Shown: piece by piece, positions 26,547 through 35,966 of the stretch
Numbering within the stretch: position 1 is the stretch's first letter
Layout: the number at the start of each line of letters is the position of its first letter
Assembly (NCBI GenBank): GCA_018969705.1
Contig: JAGWXV010000006.1
Coordinates: 1-39,798, forward strand
Direction of reading: 5' to 3'
Length of the DNA stretch: 39,798 bases
Source of the DNA: Betaproteobacteria bacterium
GTDB taxonomy: Bacteria > Pseudomonadota > Gammaproteobacteria > Burkholderiales > Burkholderiaceae_A
Notes under the pieces: generated by a model
Seen by the model: the letters and a program-made list of their open reading frames with translations, nothing else
Databases searched by the model: none
What the model was told of the DNA's origin: nothing
Made by a program: the position numbers and the translations under genes

Positions 26547-27083
26547 CTAGCGTTTGCTCGCGTTGAAGCCAGCCTCAGCAGCAGAGCGCATATTGCGTTC
26601 AGCCATCTCCACGACCTGACGGGCGGCCTTATTTGCGGTCTCGTAGGCGGAGCTGGCCGCAGTCAGCGAGGACTTCATCATCGCGACAACACCCTCCGAG
26701 CCTGCCGGCGCGTTGCGGGAAAAATCATCCAAGGCATCGATTAATTTTTTGTTGGCATCTGCAATCTGAGCATCGACTAGGCGATGGAATTCACTGCTGG
26801 TCTGTGAGGCAATGTCATAGATGGTCCGGGAATAGGCGAGGGCCTTCTCGGCATTCGGCGTGGCGATGTCTTTATTCAGGCTCACTACATCTTGCGCATC
26901 CTTCACACTCATGAGCGCGTGGAATTTGTCTGCGGTCTCCTGCAGTGAGGCGCGGGCGGCATTCAGCTGCAGCTCCACCATCTTTTCGATGCCCTCGAAC
27001 GCCTTTTGCGACAGCTTCGTCATCGCCTCGATGTTTTGCTTTTGGGCAGCGCTTAAATCTTCGGGTGTGGGATAAAGTCCCAT
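26547..27083 (-). CDS. Phasin family protein (PHA granule-associated)
   Basis: AAQKQNIEAMTKLSQKAFEGIEKMVELQLNAARASLQETADKFHALMSVKDAQDVVSLNKD; strong SD AAGGAGG 6 nt before ATG. Confidence 0.9.
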   Translation of the reverse strand: MGLYPTPEDLSAAQKQNIEAMTKLSQKAFEGIEKMVELQLNAARASLQETADKFHALMSVKDAQDVVSLNKDIATPNAEKALAYSRTIYDIASQTSSEFHRLVDAQIADANKKLIDALDDFSRNAPAGSEGVVAMMKSSLTAASSAYETANKAARQVVEMAERNMRSAAEAGFNASKR

Positions 27084-27109
27084 GGTGATCCTCCTTGTAT
27101 CGTTGGCTT

Positions 27110-28039
27110 ATGGACGCATTTTATAGCGATCGGTTTGTGCTGCCGCTGCCAGCGGGCCACCGATTTCCCATGGAAAAGTATCGGCTGCTGCGTGAGCACA
27201 TCGGCCAGACACTTCCCGAGATTCGGTTGCTTGAGCCAGAGCCGCTCACAGATGAGGCCTTGGCAGTCGCCCACAGTCCCGATTACATCCGAAGGCTTGC
27301 CGCAGGTGATCTGTCCCGCAAGGAGATGATGGCGATTGGTTTTCCATGGTCACCCGAGATGGTGGAGCGGTCGCGCCGATCCGCAGGCGCTACCGTCATG
27401 GCCTGCCGTGCCGCATTTCGGGATGGGGTGGGCATCAATCTTGCGGGCGGAACGCATCATGCTTATCGCGATCGCGGCGAAGGATTCTGCTGCTTTAACG
27501 ATGCGGTCGTGGCAGCACGGCTGATGCAGCGCGATGGCCTTGCCGCGAATTGCCTGGTCATCGACCTTGATGTGCATCAAGGTAATGGCACCGCCGCGAT
27601 GACCCGCGATGATCGAAATATTTTTGCATTCTCCATGCATGGTGCAGAGAACTATCCCTTTTTGAAAGAGCAGTCCGATCTTGATATTGAACTGCCTGAT
27701 GGCACAGGTGATGCGATCTACCTTGAGTCGCTACAGGCTGCATTGATTCAGATCCGCGCGCAATTTACGCCAAGTCTGGTGATTTATTTAGCAGGCGCAG
27801 ATCCGTTTTGCGATGACCGTCTCGGCCGACTGGCGCTGACTAAGGCCGGCCTTTTGGCACGTGACCGTCAGGTGATGGCGTTTGCGCGCGGCCTTGGCGT
27901 ACCCATTGCGATTGCGATGGCAGGCGGCTATGGCCGAAACATTCAAGATACGGTCGATATCCATTTTCAGACCGTAAATTGTGCGCTGCAGTATGCCAAC
28001 GATAAGAGCGGGCCTTCAGAACCGGCTCTAAGCCATTGA
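27110..28039 (+). CDS. Histone deacetylase superfamily protein (AcuC/APAH-like)
   Basis: LAGGTHHAYRDRGEGFCCFNDAV, VIDLDVHQGNGTAA, YLAGADPFCDDRLGRLALTKAGL, AMAGGYG. Confidence 0.92.
   Translation: MDAFYSDRFVLPLPAGHRFPMEKYRLLREHIGQTLPEIRLLEPEPLTDEALAVAHSPDYIRRLAAGDLSRKEMMAIGFPWSPEMVERSRRSAGATVMACRAAFRDGVGINLAGGTHHAYRDRGEGFCCFNDAVVAARLMQRDGLAANCLVIDLDVHQGNGTAAMTRDDRNIFAFSMHGAENYPFLKEQSDLDIELPDGTGDAIYLESLQAALIQIRAQFTPSLVIYLAGADPFCDDRLGRLALTKAGLLARDRQVMAFARGLGVPIAIAMAGGYGRNIQDTVDIHFQTVNCALQYANDKSGPSEPALSH
27120..27125 (-). promoter_or_regulatory. Candidate phasin -10 element inside the HDAC-family 5' coding end
   Basis: Minus-strand TATAAA ~36 nt before the phasin ATG, followed by AAGGAGG SD; no good -35 seen. 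Confidence 0.35.
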
Positions 28040-28056
28040 AAAAATTGATTTTTTAC

Positions 28057-28085
28057 TTGGCGAAATAAAGTTCCTTTGCTAGCAT
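28057..28085 (+). promoter_or_regulatory. Candidate sigma70-type promoter of pbpG-like gene
   Basis: TTGGCG -17 nt- TAGCAT with TGC extended -10; ATG 28096 10 nt downstream. Confidence 0.4.
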
Positions 28086-28095
28086 GCCGTCTTCG

Positions 28096-29265
28096 ATGGA
28101 AAAGGGAGGTCCATTGAGGGCTTACTGCATACACATTTCGCGTGGAAATTCGAAGTTTTTGCGCAACGCATCAGCGGCCTTGAGCTGCCTGGTGGTCAGC
28201 TGGATACTCGGGCCGGCATCTGCTGTTGCCCAGTCGGGCGTATCGGCAGAGAAAGCCTCTTCCAAAAGCTCTGCAGCCGCGAAACCCGCATCGACTGCAA
28301 AGCCCCAGGGAAAGCCCGCCTCTGCGACAGCAGCGCGTCCAACTAAGCCTGCGCAAAACACGAAGACAGCGCGCAGCGCCAACAGCTCAAAAAAGAATGT
28401 TGCCCGCGCGCCCGTGCAAGGCTTTAGAGCATCCAAGGTAAAAGCCGAGCCCGGTTATAACTCGATGGGTACGCGGCTGGGCCTGCGTTCCGAGCTTGCA
28501 GACCTATCGTTAAATTCAAGCGCTGTGATGGTGATGGACCAGGCTTCTGGCGAAGTGCTGCTTGAGAAAAACGCGGACGCCGCCCTGCCCATCGCTTCAA
28601 TTACGAAAGTGATGACGGCGATGGTGGTCTTGGATGCCGGCCAGCCCCTGGATGAATCGATCGTGATTGCCCGCGAAGACACCCAGCTTGAAAAGTATTC
28701 CGCCTCGCGGCTTAAGGTGGGTGCCAGCTTTACGCGTGCAGAGTTACTCCATCTTGCACTGATGTCCTCGGAAAATCGTGCTGCGAATGCACTCGGTAGA
28801 AGCTATCCCGGGGGACTGCCTGCATTTGTGGTTGCAATGAATGACAAGGCCCGGGCGCTGGGCATGACCAGCTCAACGTTTGTTGAACCCACGGGTTTAA
28901 GCAGTAGCAACGTGGCCTCACCCCGCGATTTGGCGGTGCTGGTCAATGCTGCTCATCACGTTCCTTTGATTCGAGATTACTCGACCGATCGGGATGCTGT
29001 GGTTCGGGTGGGCGGCCGTCAGCAGCAGTTCAGAAACACCAATGCCCTGACCCGCGATGAGACTTGGGATATCGGCTTATCGAAAACTGGATTTATCCGT
29101 GATGCTGGCAAATGCCTAGTTATGCAGGCCCGCCTTGACCAACGCGAGGTGATCATTGTGATGCTGGATGCCGAGGGCAGTGCTAAGCGGCTCGCGGATG
29201 CAGAGCGAATCCGCCGTTGGCTCTCAATTGAGCGCGAACGTCAGGCCTCCGCGGTGCGCTCGTAG
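28096..29265 (+). CDS. pbpG: D-alanyl-D-alanine endopeptidase (PBP7-like)
   Basis: SITKVMTAMVVLDAG (SxxK), MSSENRAANALGRSYPGG, LSKTGFIRDAG (KTG); signal-like N-term and basic low-complexity linker; start 28084, 28096 or later uncertain. Confidence 0.9.
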   Translation: MEKGGPLRAYCIHISRGNSKFLRNASAALSCLVVSWILGPASAVAQSGVSAEKASSKSSAAAKPASTAKPQGKPASATAARPTKPAQNTKTARSANSSKKNVARAPVQGFRASKVKAEPGYNSMGTRLGLRSELADLSLNSSAVMVMDQASGEVLLEKNADAALPIASITKVMTAMVVLDAGQPLDESIVIAREDTQLEKYSASRLKVGASFTRAELLHLALMSSENRAANALGRSYPGGLPAFVVAMNDKARALGMTSSTFVEPTGLSSSNVASPRDLAVLVNAAHHVPLIRDYSTDRDAVVRVGGRQQQFRNTNALTRDETWDIGLSKTGFIRDAGKCLVMQARLDQREVIIVMLDAEGSAKRLADAERIRRWLSIERERQASAVRS

Positions 29266-30107
29266 CCCAGCGACGACGAAATCGCGCGGGCGGTATCCGC
29301 AAGCGCCTGAAGCCACCCGTCATTGGCCCGATCTGCTGGCGCAGAGATCGATAGTCCTGCCACCAGAGATTGGCTGTCATCGCGAATACCGGCTGCGATA
29401 CAGCGCACCCCCAGCTCAAGCTCTTCGTTATCCCGCGCATAGCCCAGACGTCGTACCTCATCGAGTTCTTGCTCAAGTTGATTCAACGCCGTGATGCTAT
29501 TCGGCGTGTGGCCTGCCAGACCGGTCCGCATTGCATACGATCGAACGGCACGCGTGTCGTCATTGGCAAGAAAGAGCTTTCCGGTCGAAGTGAGATGTAA
29601 GGGTGCCCGGCCCCCAATTGCCCGCACAACTTGCATGCCTGAGCGTTCGCTGACAGTCCGCTCGACATAAACAATTTCATCGCCCTGGCGCACCGAAAGG
29701 TTCACGGTCTCACCGGTGAGCCGATGCAACTCCCGCATGGGTCCGGCGGCCGCATCGCGCACGTTGAGCCGAGCCTTCACCAAGTTACCAAGCTCTAAAA
29801 GTCGCATGCCGAGTTGGTAGCTGCCCGGCTCGGTCCGATCGACCATCCGTGCGAGCACGAGGTCATTGAGAATGCGATGGGCCGTCGAGGGGTGCAGGCC
29901 GCTGGACTGGGAGAGTTCCTTCAACGATACTGGCTCGGACTTTTTCGCCAGCGCATCGAGCAGGGTCATCATGCGTTCGATGACCTGGATTGCGAGCCGG
30001 GGCGCCTCAATGGGCGGGGCGAGCAGGGGCCGGCGGTCGGACCCGGCCGCAACGGGGGGCCGAGGTTTTTTCGCGGCGGAAGAGGGTGAAACCGGCATCT
30101 GGCCCAT
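29241..30107 (-). CDS. IclR family transcriptional regulator
   Basis: VIERMMTLLDALAKKSEPVSLKELSQSSGLHPSTAHRILNDLVLARMV; GRAPLHLTSTGKLFLA; start ATG 30107 or TTG 30119 uncertain. Confidence 0.9.
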   Translation of the reverse strand: MGQMPVSPSSAAKKPRPPVAAGSDRRPLLAPPIEAPRLAIQVIERMMTLLDALAKKSEPVSLKELSQSSGLHPSTAHRILNDLVLARMVDRTEPGSYQLGMRLLELGNLVKARLNVRDAAAGPMRELHRLTGETVNLSVRQGDEIVYVERTVSERSGMQVVRAIGGRAPLHLTSTGKLFLANDDTRAVRSYAMRTGLAGHTPNSITALNQLEQELDEVRRLGYARDNEELELGVRCIAAGIRDDSQSLVAGLSISAPADRANDGWLQALADTARAISSSLGYERTAEA

Positions 30108-30175
30108 ACCAAGTGGCAAAATCCCATTTTATTCCATGAAATCCAGAGTCTCCAGTCCCTAGGCCCAGCGAATCG

Positions 30176-30937
30176 ATGACTGAAAACCCCGAGCGCATCG
30201 CCCTTTTTGTCACCTGTCTGGTCGACATGATGCGGCCCGAGATCGGCCTGGCTGCGCTCAAGCTGCTGGAGGCCTCCGGCTGTGAGGTGGTGGTTCCGGA
30301 GGGCCAGACCTGCTGTGGCCAGCCCGCCTATAACGGCGGCGATCGCCGTACCGCCCATCAGCTCGCGGTTCGGGTCATCGAGCAGCTTCAGGGGTTTGAC
30401 TACGTCGTGATCCCCTCGGGCTCATGTGCTGGGATGATCAAGGTCCATTACTTCGAACTGTTTGGCAACGATCCGGAAATGAAACGACGCATGGCCGATC
30501 TGGCTCCGCGTATTTATGAGCTGACCGATTTCTTGGTTCGCGTCATGAAAGTTTCCGATGTGCCGGGGCAGCTCGAGGGCACCGTGACTTATCACGATAG
30601 CTGCAGCGGCCTGCGCGAGTTGGGCGTTGCGGAGCAGCCCCGGTCCCTTCTGGCAAAGATCCCCGGCCTGAAACTCAACGAAATGAAAGACTGCCGAAAC
30701 TGCTGCGGATTTGGCGGCGCCTTTGCCATGAAATACGGCAATGTTTCCGCAGCGATTGTCGACGAAAAAATTCACAACGTGCAGGCCACGCAGGCCCAGG
30801 CGGTCGTTATGGGGGATCTCGGCTGTATGCTCCACATTGAGGGCCGGCTGCGGCGGCTCGGCGATGAGCGTACCCAGGTCTTGCATGTTGCGCAGGTGCT
30901 TGCCGGTGATGTGGGCCAGGGCCGTTCTTCAGGTTAG
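30176..30937 (+). CDS. lutA: (Fe-S)-binding lactate utilization protein LutA/YkgE
   Basis: RIALFVTCLVDMMRPEIGLAALKLLEASGCEVVVPEGQTCCGQPAYNGGD; CCG motif DCRNCCGFGGAFAMKY. Confidence 0.92.
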   Translation: MTENPERIALFVTCLVDMMRPEIGLAALKLLEASGCEVVVPEGQTCCGQPAYNGGDRRTAHQLAVRVIEQLQGFDYVVIPSGSCAGMIKVHYFELFGNDPEMKRRMADLAPRIYELTDFLVRVMKVSDVPGQLEGTVTYHDSCSGLRELGVAEQPRSLLAKIPGLKLNEMKDCRNCCGFGGAFAMKYGNVSAAIVDEKIHNVQATQAQAVVMGDLGCMLHIEGRLRRLGDERTQVLHVAQVLAGDVGQGRSSG

Positions 30938-30968
30938 ATGACTTACCGTCGATAGGATTCATTGACGT

Positions 30969-32405
30969 ATGCGCGTTCAATCCATGCACTTTCAGGCGCG
31001 AGCAGGCGAGAAGCTTGCGGATACCCGTCTGCAGCGCAATTTAAAAAAGCTTGCGGATAAGTTTGTTACCGCCCGATCCAGCGTGATCCAGGAGATCGAT
31101 TTCACTGCGACCCGTCAGGCGGCCGTGGAGCGGCGCAATCGGGCTTTGGATCGGCTCGATGTCTGGCTTGAAATGTTTGAGCGCAACGCCCAGGCCCGCG
31201 GGGCCACCGTGTTATTTGCCGAGACGCCCGCCCAGGCCTCGGAACTGGTGGTGAAGATCGCACAGCGGCACGATGTCAAGATGGTGACCAAGTCAAAGTC
31301 CATGGTGTCTGAGGAGATGGCGCTCAATTCAGCCTTAGAGCGCGCAGGCATTGAGTCGGTAGAGACCGATCTGGGCGAGTACATTTTGCAAATCAATGAC
31401 AACGAGGCGCCCAGTCATATCATCGCCCCCGTCATTCATAAAGATAAGGAAGAAATTTCGGATCTATTTGCCAAGGTCCATGATCGTCCCCGCTTAACAG
31501 ATATTCCCCAGATGACACGCGAGGCCCGCGAGGTCCTGCGGCCGAAGTTTCTAAAGTCAGACATGGGCGTAACCGGCGGCAATTTCCTGATTGCCGAGAC
31601 CGGATCGGTGGGCATTGTTACCAACGAAGGGAACGAGGGCATGTGCACGGTAATGCCGCGCGTGCATGTTGTTGTGACGGGCATCGAAAAGATTCTTCCC
31701 ACATTTGAAGACTTTGCCACCATCGTCCGTCTGCTGACCCGCAGCGCCACCGGCCAGTCCATCTCAAATTACATTTCACTTTTAACTGGAGTCCGCGCGC
31801 CGGGCGAGGCCGATGGCCCCGACCATATGTATTTCGTCTTGGTTGATGGTGGCCGCTCCAGTCTGCTGGGCAGCGAATTCCAAGAGATGCTGCGCTGTAT
31901 TCGGTGTGGGGCCTGTATGAATCACTGCCCGGTCTATCAAAAGATTGGCGGCCATGCTTATGGCTGGGTCTATCCGGGGCCGATGGGCTCGGTGCTTACG
32001 CCCAACTACGTCGGCCTAGAAAATGCTTTGGATCTGCCTCAGGCGGCCACCATGTGCGGCGAGTGTCATGTCGTCTGCCCTGTTGCCATTCCATTGCCTG
32101 ATCTGCTTCGGAAGCTGCGGGAGCGGCAGTTCGATCGTCACCTGCGGCCCAAGGCAGAGCGGTTCGTAATGGCAGTCTGGGGTTTTGTCGCTGTGCGGCC
32201 CAACCTCTATGCGCTGCTGACGGGAATTGCGAATCGGGTTTTGCGCAGCCTGGGCCGCAAGGCTGGCCGCATTCAGCATCTCACTTTTGCAAAAGGCTGG
32301 ACTGATTTCCGCGATCTGCCCACGCCGGCATCGAAGACCTTCCGGGAGCTTTACTCGGACCGTGTTGCGCGGACTGCCTCAGCAACCAGCGCCGGCCCGC
32401 GATAA
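30969..32405 (+). CDS. lutB: Lactate utilization iron-sulfur protein LutB/YkgF
   Basis: LUD-domain region plus [31 protein letters not shown] and [18 protein letters not shown] 4Fe-4S motifs. Confidence 0.93.
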   Translation: MRVQSMHFQARAGEKLADTRLQRNLKKLADKFVTARSSVIQEIDFTATRQAAVERRNRALDRLDVWLEMFERNAQARGATVLFAETPAQASELVVKIAQRHDVKMVTKSKSMVSEEMALNSALERAGIESVETDLGEYILQINDNEAPSHIIAPVIHKDKEEISDLFAKVHDRPRLTDIPQMTREAREVLRPKFLKSDMGVTGGNFLIAETGSVGIVTNEGNEGMCTVMPRVHVVVTGIEKILPTFEDFATIVRLLTRSATGQSISNYISLLTGVRAPGEADGPDHMYFVLVDGGRSSLLGSEFQEMLRCIRCGACMNHCPVYQKIGGHAYGWVYPGPMGSVLTPNYVGLENALDLPQAATMCGECHVVCPVAIPLPDLLRKLRERQFDRHLRPKAERFVMAVWGFVAVRPNLYALLTGIANRVLRSLGRKAGRIQHLTFAKGWTDFRDLPTPASKTFRELYSDRVARTASATSAGPR

Positions 32406-33403
32406 ATCAGGCCGGTGTAAAGCTGCACCAGATCCGCACCTGCGGCGAGTTTGCTTTTCGCATCCTCGCCACTGAGCACGCCACCCACACCAATAATCAC
32501 CACACCCGAGGGCAGGCTGCTGCGTAGCAGCCGAATCACGTGATTGGATTGTTCAAGCAGTGGCGCACCCGATAAGCCGCCTTGCTCGTTGGCATGGGCA
32601 TGACCATGGACTGCAGTGCGATTCAGGGTCGTATTGGTGGCGACCACGCCCTCGATGCTGTGAGTACGCAAAAGCGTGGCAATCTCGATGACCTGTTCAT
32701 CCGTTAGATCGGGCGCAATTTTTAGTACCAGTGGCACATGCCGTTGATGCTGCTGCGCCAGTCGCTGCTGGGCTTCTTTTAAGCCCTCGAGCAGACGATT
32801 TAAAGCGCTCTGCTCTTGAAGATCACGAAGGCCCTGTGTATTGGGAGAGGAGATGTTGACCGTTACATAATCGGCCCAAGGCGCAACTGCCTCGAGACCT
32901 GCAAGGTAATCCTCCAGGGCATTTTCGATGGGCGTTGTCGCGTTCTTACCGATGTTTAATCCCAGTACGCCGCGCCGATCGGCGGCCCAACGGGATCGCT
33001 GAACATTACGAAGAAATTGCTCAAGGCCGGCATTATTAAATCCGAGCCGATTAATCAGTGCCTCATGCTGAGTGAGACGAAACATTCGGGGCTTCGGATT
33101 GCCGGGCTGAGGCCGGGGTGTCACGGTGCCTACTTCGATAAATCCAAACCCAAAACTCGCAAGGCTATCCAGGTGGGCCGCATTCTTATCTAGGCCAGCA
33201 GCCAGGCCAATCGGGTTGGGAAAATTCAGCCCCATCAGGCGTTTCGGGGTTCCCGGCAGCGGCGCTGATGCGGGCAGCAGCCTGGCGTGATGCAGGCGGT
33301 CTAACCAAGAGAGGGTGAAGTCATGTGCAGCCTCGGCGTGCATCGAAAACAGCAGCGGCCGAATCAGCGGAAAGCCTGCGAAGACATTCACGCCCGACAG
33401 CAC
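32351..33403 (-). CDS. pyrD: Dihydroorotate dehydrogenase (quinone)
   Basis: [65 protein letters not shown]. Confidence 0.95.
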   Translation of the reverse strand: MLSGVNVFAGFPLIRPLLFSMHAEAAHDFTLSWLDRLHHARLLPASAPLPGTPKRLMGLNFPNPIGLAAGLDKNAAHLDSLASFGFGFIEVGTVTPRPQPGNPKPRMFRLTQHEALINRLGFNNAGLEQFLRNVQRSRWAADRRGVLGLNIGKNATTPIENALEDYLAGLEAVAPWADYVTVNISSPNTQGLRDLQEQSALNRLLEGLKEAQQRLAQQHQRHVPLVLKIAPDLTDEQVIEIATLLRTHSIEGVVATNTTLNRTAVHGHAHANEQGGLSGAPLLEQSNHVIRLLRSSLPSGVVIIGVGGVLSGEDAKSKLAAGADLVQLYTGLIYRGPALVAEAVRATRSE

Positions 33404-34126
33404 CTATCGGCGGACCCAGATGCCGTTTTCAAGAGTCTCGTGGGGCTTAAACAGCGCCTTGTAGGACATTTTCGGACTCTCGCCGATCCAGTAGCCGAGA
33501 TACAGATGCGGAAGCGACAGCCGCTGGCAAAGATCGATCTGCCACAAGATGCCGTAAGAGCCCAGACTGCGTCGTGATTCGTGGGGATCGTAAAACGTGT
33601 AGACCGAGGAGATGCCGGCACTGAGCAGATCAACAATTGAAATCATCTTCAATTCACCGGCTGGGCTGCGGAATTCGATTAACTGCGACTCTACCCGGCT
33701 TTGCAGCAGAAACTGCGCGTATTGCTCTCGGCTGTCGTGATCCATGCCGCCGCCAGCGTGGCGTAGCGACTGATAGCGTTGGTAGAGGTCGTAGTGCTCT
33801 TCATCAAACCGCAGCGGCGAACTCTTGACTTCAAGATCTTGATTGCGATTCCAGATGCGCCGCTGAATACGATTGGGCTCAAACTCATTGACGGGCACAC
33901 GCAGTGGGATGCAGGACTTGCACCCATCACAGTAGGGCCGATAGGCAAACACACCGCTGCGACGAAAGCCCACCTGGACCAGGTCGCTGTAGATCGGTGA
34001 ATTGATCAGGTGATTGGGGGTGGCGACCTGTGATCGGGCCTTGTGATGCGGCAGGTAGCTGCAGGGATAGGGCGCCGTGACATAAAACTGCAGCGAAACA
34101 ACAGGAAGGTCTTTAAGGTGCGACAT
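33404..34126 (-). CDS. bpt: Leucyl/arginyl-type aminoacyl-tRNA-protein transferase (Bpt/ATE family)
   Basis: [84 protein letters not shown]. Confidence 0.92.
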   Translation of the reverse strand: MSHLKDLPVVSLQFYVTAPYPCSYLPHHKARSQVATPNHLINSPIYSDLVQVGFRRSGVFAYRPYCDGCKSCIPLRVPVNEFEPNRIQRRIWNRNQDLEVKSSPLRFDEEHYDLYQRYQSLRHAGGGMDHDSREQYAQFLLQSRVESQLIEFRSPAGELKMISIVDLLSAGISSVYTFYDPHESRRSLGSYGILWQIDLCQRLSLPHLYLGYWIGESPKMSYKALFKPHETLENGIWVRR

Positions 34127-34865
34127 GCGTAAGCCTTAGAAGATCCAGTTTAGAGACAGGCGTCGTGGACCAGGCCAGTGTGTCGCGCCTGGTTAAGTCT
34201 TGCACGATGAACTCAAACTCCTGTCGTCTGATCTCTTGTGCCCCCAGCGATGCCAAATGTTCTGTCTTCTGCTGGCAGTCTATCACCAGGCCGCCTTGCG
34301 AACGAAGCCATCCCACCAGGGCCGCAAGGGCAAGCTTGGAGCCATCGGGAGCGCGGCTAAACATGGACTCGCCAAACACCATCTTGCCAATTGCCACGCA
34401 ATAGAGTCCGCCCAGCAGTTGACCGCTGCGATGAACGGTCACGCAGTGGGCCAGGCCAAGGCCGTGCAATTCGCAGTAGCACTGAATCATCGGGTCGCTG
34501 ATCCAGGTGCCGGACTGTCCGGGCCGGGCCTCAGCGCAGGCCCGCATGACCCCCTCGAAATCCTGGTCGCAGCGGATCTCCAGTTCGGGATCGGTGCAGG
34601 CCCGCCGCAGGGTCTTGGAGAAAGATTTGGAAACTTTGAAGTCGGTAATCTTCAGCACCATGCGTGGATCGGGGGTCCACCACAGCACGGGCTCTCCTTT
34701 TGAAAACCAGGGGAAGATGCCGCGTTGATAGGCCTCTTGTAATCGTTTGCTGCTGAGGTCAGCGCCCGCAGCCAGCAGGCCATTGGCCCCTTCGTCAGGC
34801 GTTAATGCAAGCTGCGTTGGAGGCAGCGGATCATCGGGGTTGATCCAGATGAGTGTGCGATTCAT
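34113..34865 (-). CDS. aat: Leucyl/phenylalanyl-tRNA-protein transferase
   Basis: [66 protein letters not shown]. Confidence 0.95.
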   Translation of the reverse strand: MNRTLIWINPDDPLPPTQLALTPDEGANGLLAAGADLSSKRLQEAYQRGIFPWFSKGEPVLWWTPDPRMVLKITDFKVSKSFSKTLRRACTDPELEIRCDQDFEGVMRACAEARPGQSGTWISDPMIQCYCELHGLGLAHCVTVHRSGQLLGGLYCVAIGKMVFGESMFSRAPDGSKLALAALVGWLRSQGGLVIDCQQKTEHLASLGAQEIRRQEFEFIVQDLTRRDTLAWSTTPVSKLDLLRLTHVAP

Positions 34866-35406
34866 GGGGGAGCTGGACCTCGCGGATATCACCAGTATGT
34901 AAAGACATCAGGCCTTGGCGGCGATCGTGAAAATAAAATCTTAAGGTCGCGACAATGGTTCGAAATGCGATCGTTGACCACGGGATCTCATGCTCATGAA
35001 AGAGTCGCACCTCTAAGCTTTCGGGGCCCGCAGCGAAATCAAGATCACGCAGCGTTGCCAGATAAAAAAGATGGACCTGATCGACATGGGGCACATCGAG
35101 CACACTAAAAAGCGGGCCCAGTGTGACTCGGGCGCCAGCTTCCTCCATGGTCTCACGCATCGCGCCATGGGCGGTCGATTCGCCGACTTCCATAAAGCCG
35201 GCGGGCAGGGTCCACATGCCCAGCCTGGGCTCAATGGCTCGACGACAAAGCAGGACCTGCTCGCCCCAGACCGGGATCGTGCCCAGAACCATTTTCGGAT
35301 TCACATAGTGAATGCTGTCGCAGCGGCTGCAGACGGCCCGCAGACGGCTGTCGCCCTCGGGTACTCGGAATTCAATAGGCGCGCCGCAGGCAGAGCAGAA
35401 TTTCAT
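34831..35406 (-). CDS. NUDIX hydrolase with N-terminal zinc-ribbon-like CxxC motifs
   Basis: FCSACGAPIE...CSRCDSIHYVNPKMV; Nudix box GFMEVGESTAHGAMRETMEEAGA. Confidence 0.92.
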   Translation of the reverse strand: MKFCSACGAPIEFRVPEGDSRLRAVCSRCDSIHYVNPKMVLGTIPVWGEQVLLCRRAIEPRLGMWTLPAGFMEVGESTAHGAMRETMEEAGARVTLGPLFSVLDVPHVDQVHLFYLATLRDLDFAAGPESLEVRLFHEHEIPWSTIAFRTIVATLRFYFHDRRQGLMSLHTGDIREVQLPHESHTHLDQPR

Positions 35407-35414
35407 ATAGAATC

Positions 35415-35420
35415 ATTATC
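35415..35420 (-). promoter_or_regulatory. Candidate NUDIX gene -10 element next to tRNA-fMet
   Basis: Minus-strand GATAAT, 8 nt before ATG 35406; the same AT-rich 15 bp must also serve the + strand tRNA. Confidence 0.4.
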
Positions 35421-35425
35421 TCTGA

Positions 35426-35502
<77 letters not shown>

Positions 35503-35504
35503 AC

Positions 35505-35529
35505 AACCCGTTGATCCGCAACGGGTTTT
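35505..35529 (+). terminator. Putative intrinsic terminator after tRNA-fMet
   Basis: AACCCGTTG-atccg-CAACGGGTT 9-bp stem followed by TT. Confidence 0.7.
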
Positions 35530-35609
35530 CTGTTTCCAAGGCGAATTTCAGGCCTGGGGGCGCACTCGGCGTAATATTGTCGCCATCTCGAATTCTTGGG
35601 GGCCGAGGC

Positions 35610-35966
35610 ATGAATCGTGACTCACGCGGGTTAAGCACCATCGAATCTCGTGGCCATAAAGGCCGGCTGACTCTGGCATTTTTAATGACCACGGCCCTTG
35701 CAGGCTGTGCGATAACCCCAGGCGCCCCCTGGAGCCATCCGCAGCAGTCCGCGGATCGTTTCGAAGAGGAGCGTTTATTTTGCGAGACCGTGGCCCGTTC
35801 TCAGGTGATCCGGCCCGAGGCTCCGCCCCCGGCGGTGAATTTCACTGGGCTTGCCACCATCTTCAAAATGATGAGTGATTCAAACTCGAATCGTGAATTT
35901 GAGGCAGAGGTCTTGCGCCAGACGCAGGAGTGCCTTAAGAAAAAAGGTTGGAAGCCGCCCGCCTAA
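35610..35966 (+). CDS. Small lipoprotein of unknown function
   Basis: MNRDSRGLSTIESRGHKGRLTLAFLMTTALAGCAITPG lipobox LAGC. Confidence 0.7.
   Translation: MNRDSRGLSTIESRGHKGRLTLAFLMTTALAGCAITPGAPWSHPQQSADRFEEERLFCETVARSQVIRPEAPPPAVNFTGLATIFKMMSDSNSNREFEAEVLRQTQECLKKKGWKPPA

Noticed and set aside
26532-26548. AGCCG-cagtaat-CGGCT hairpin between the CinA-like and phasin genes as a terminator
   Set aside because: Only 5 bp and no T-tract on either strand.
28010-28054. AAAAAAT-tg-ATTTTTT and AGAGC...GCTCT repeats after the HDAC-like gene as a terminator
   Set aside because: The A/T hairpin is weak and the GC stem is not followed directly by a T-run; it may simply be an AT-rich upstream promoter region.
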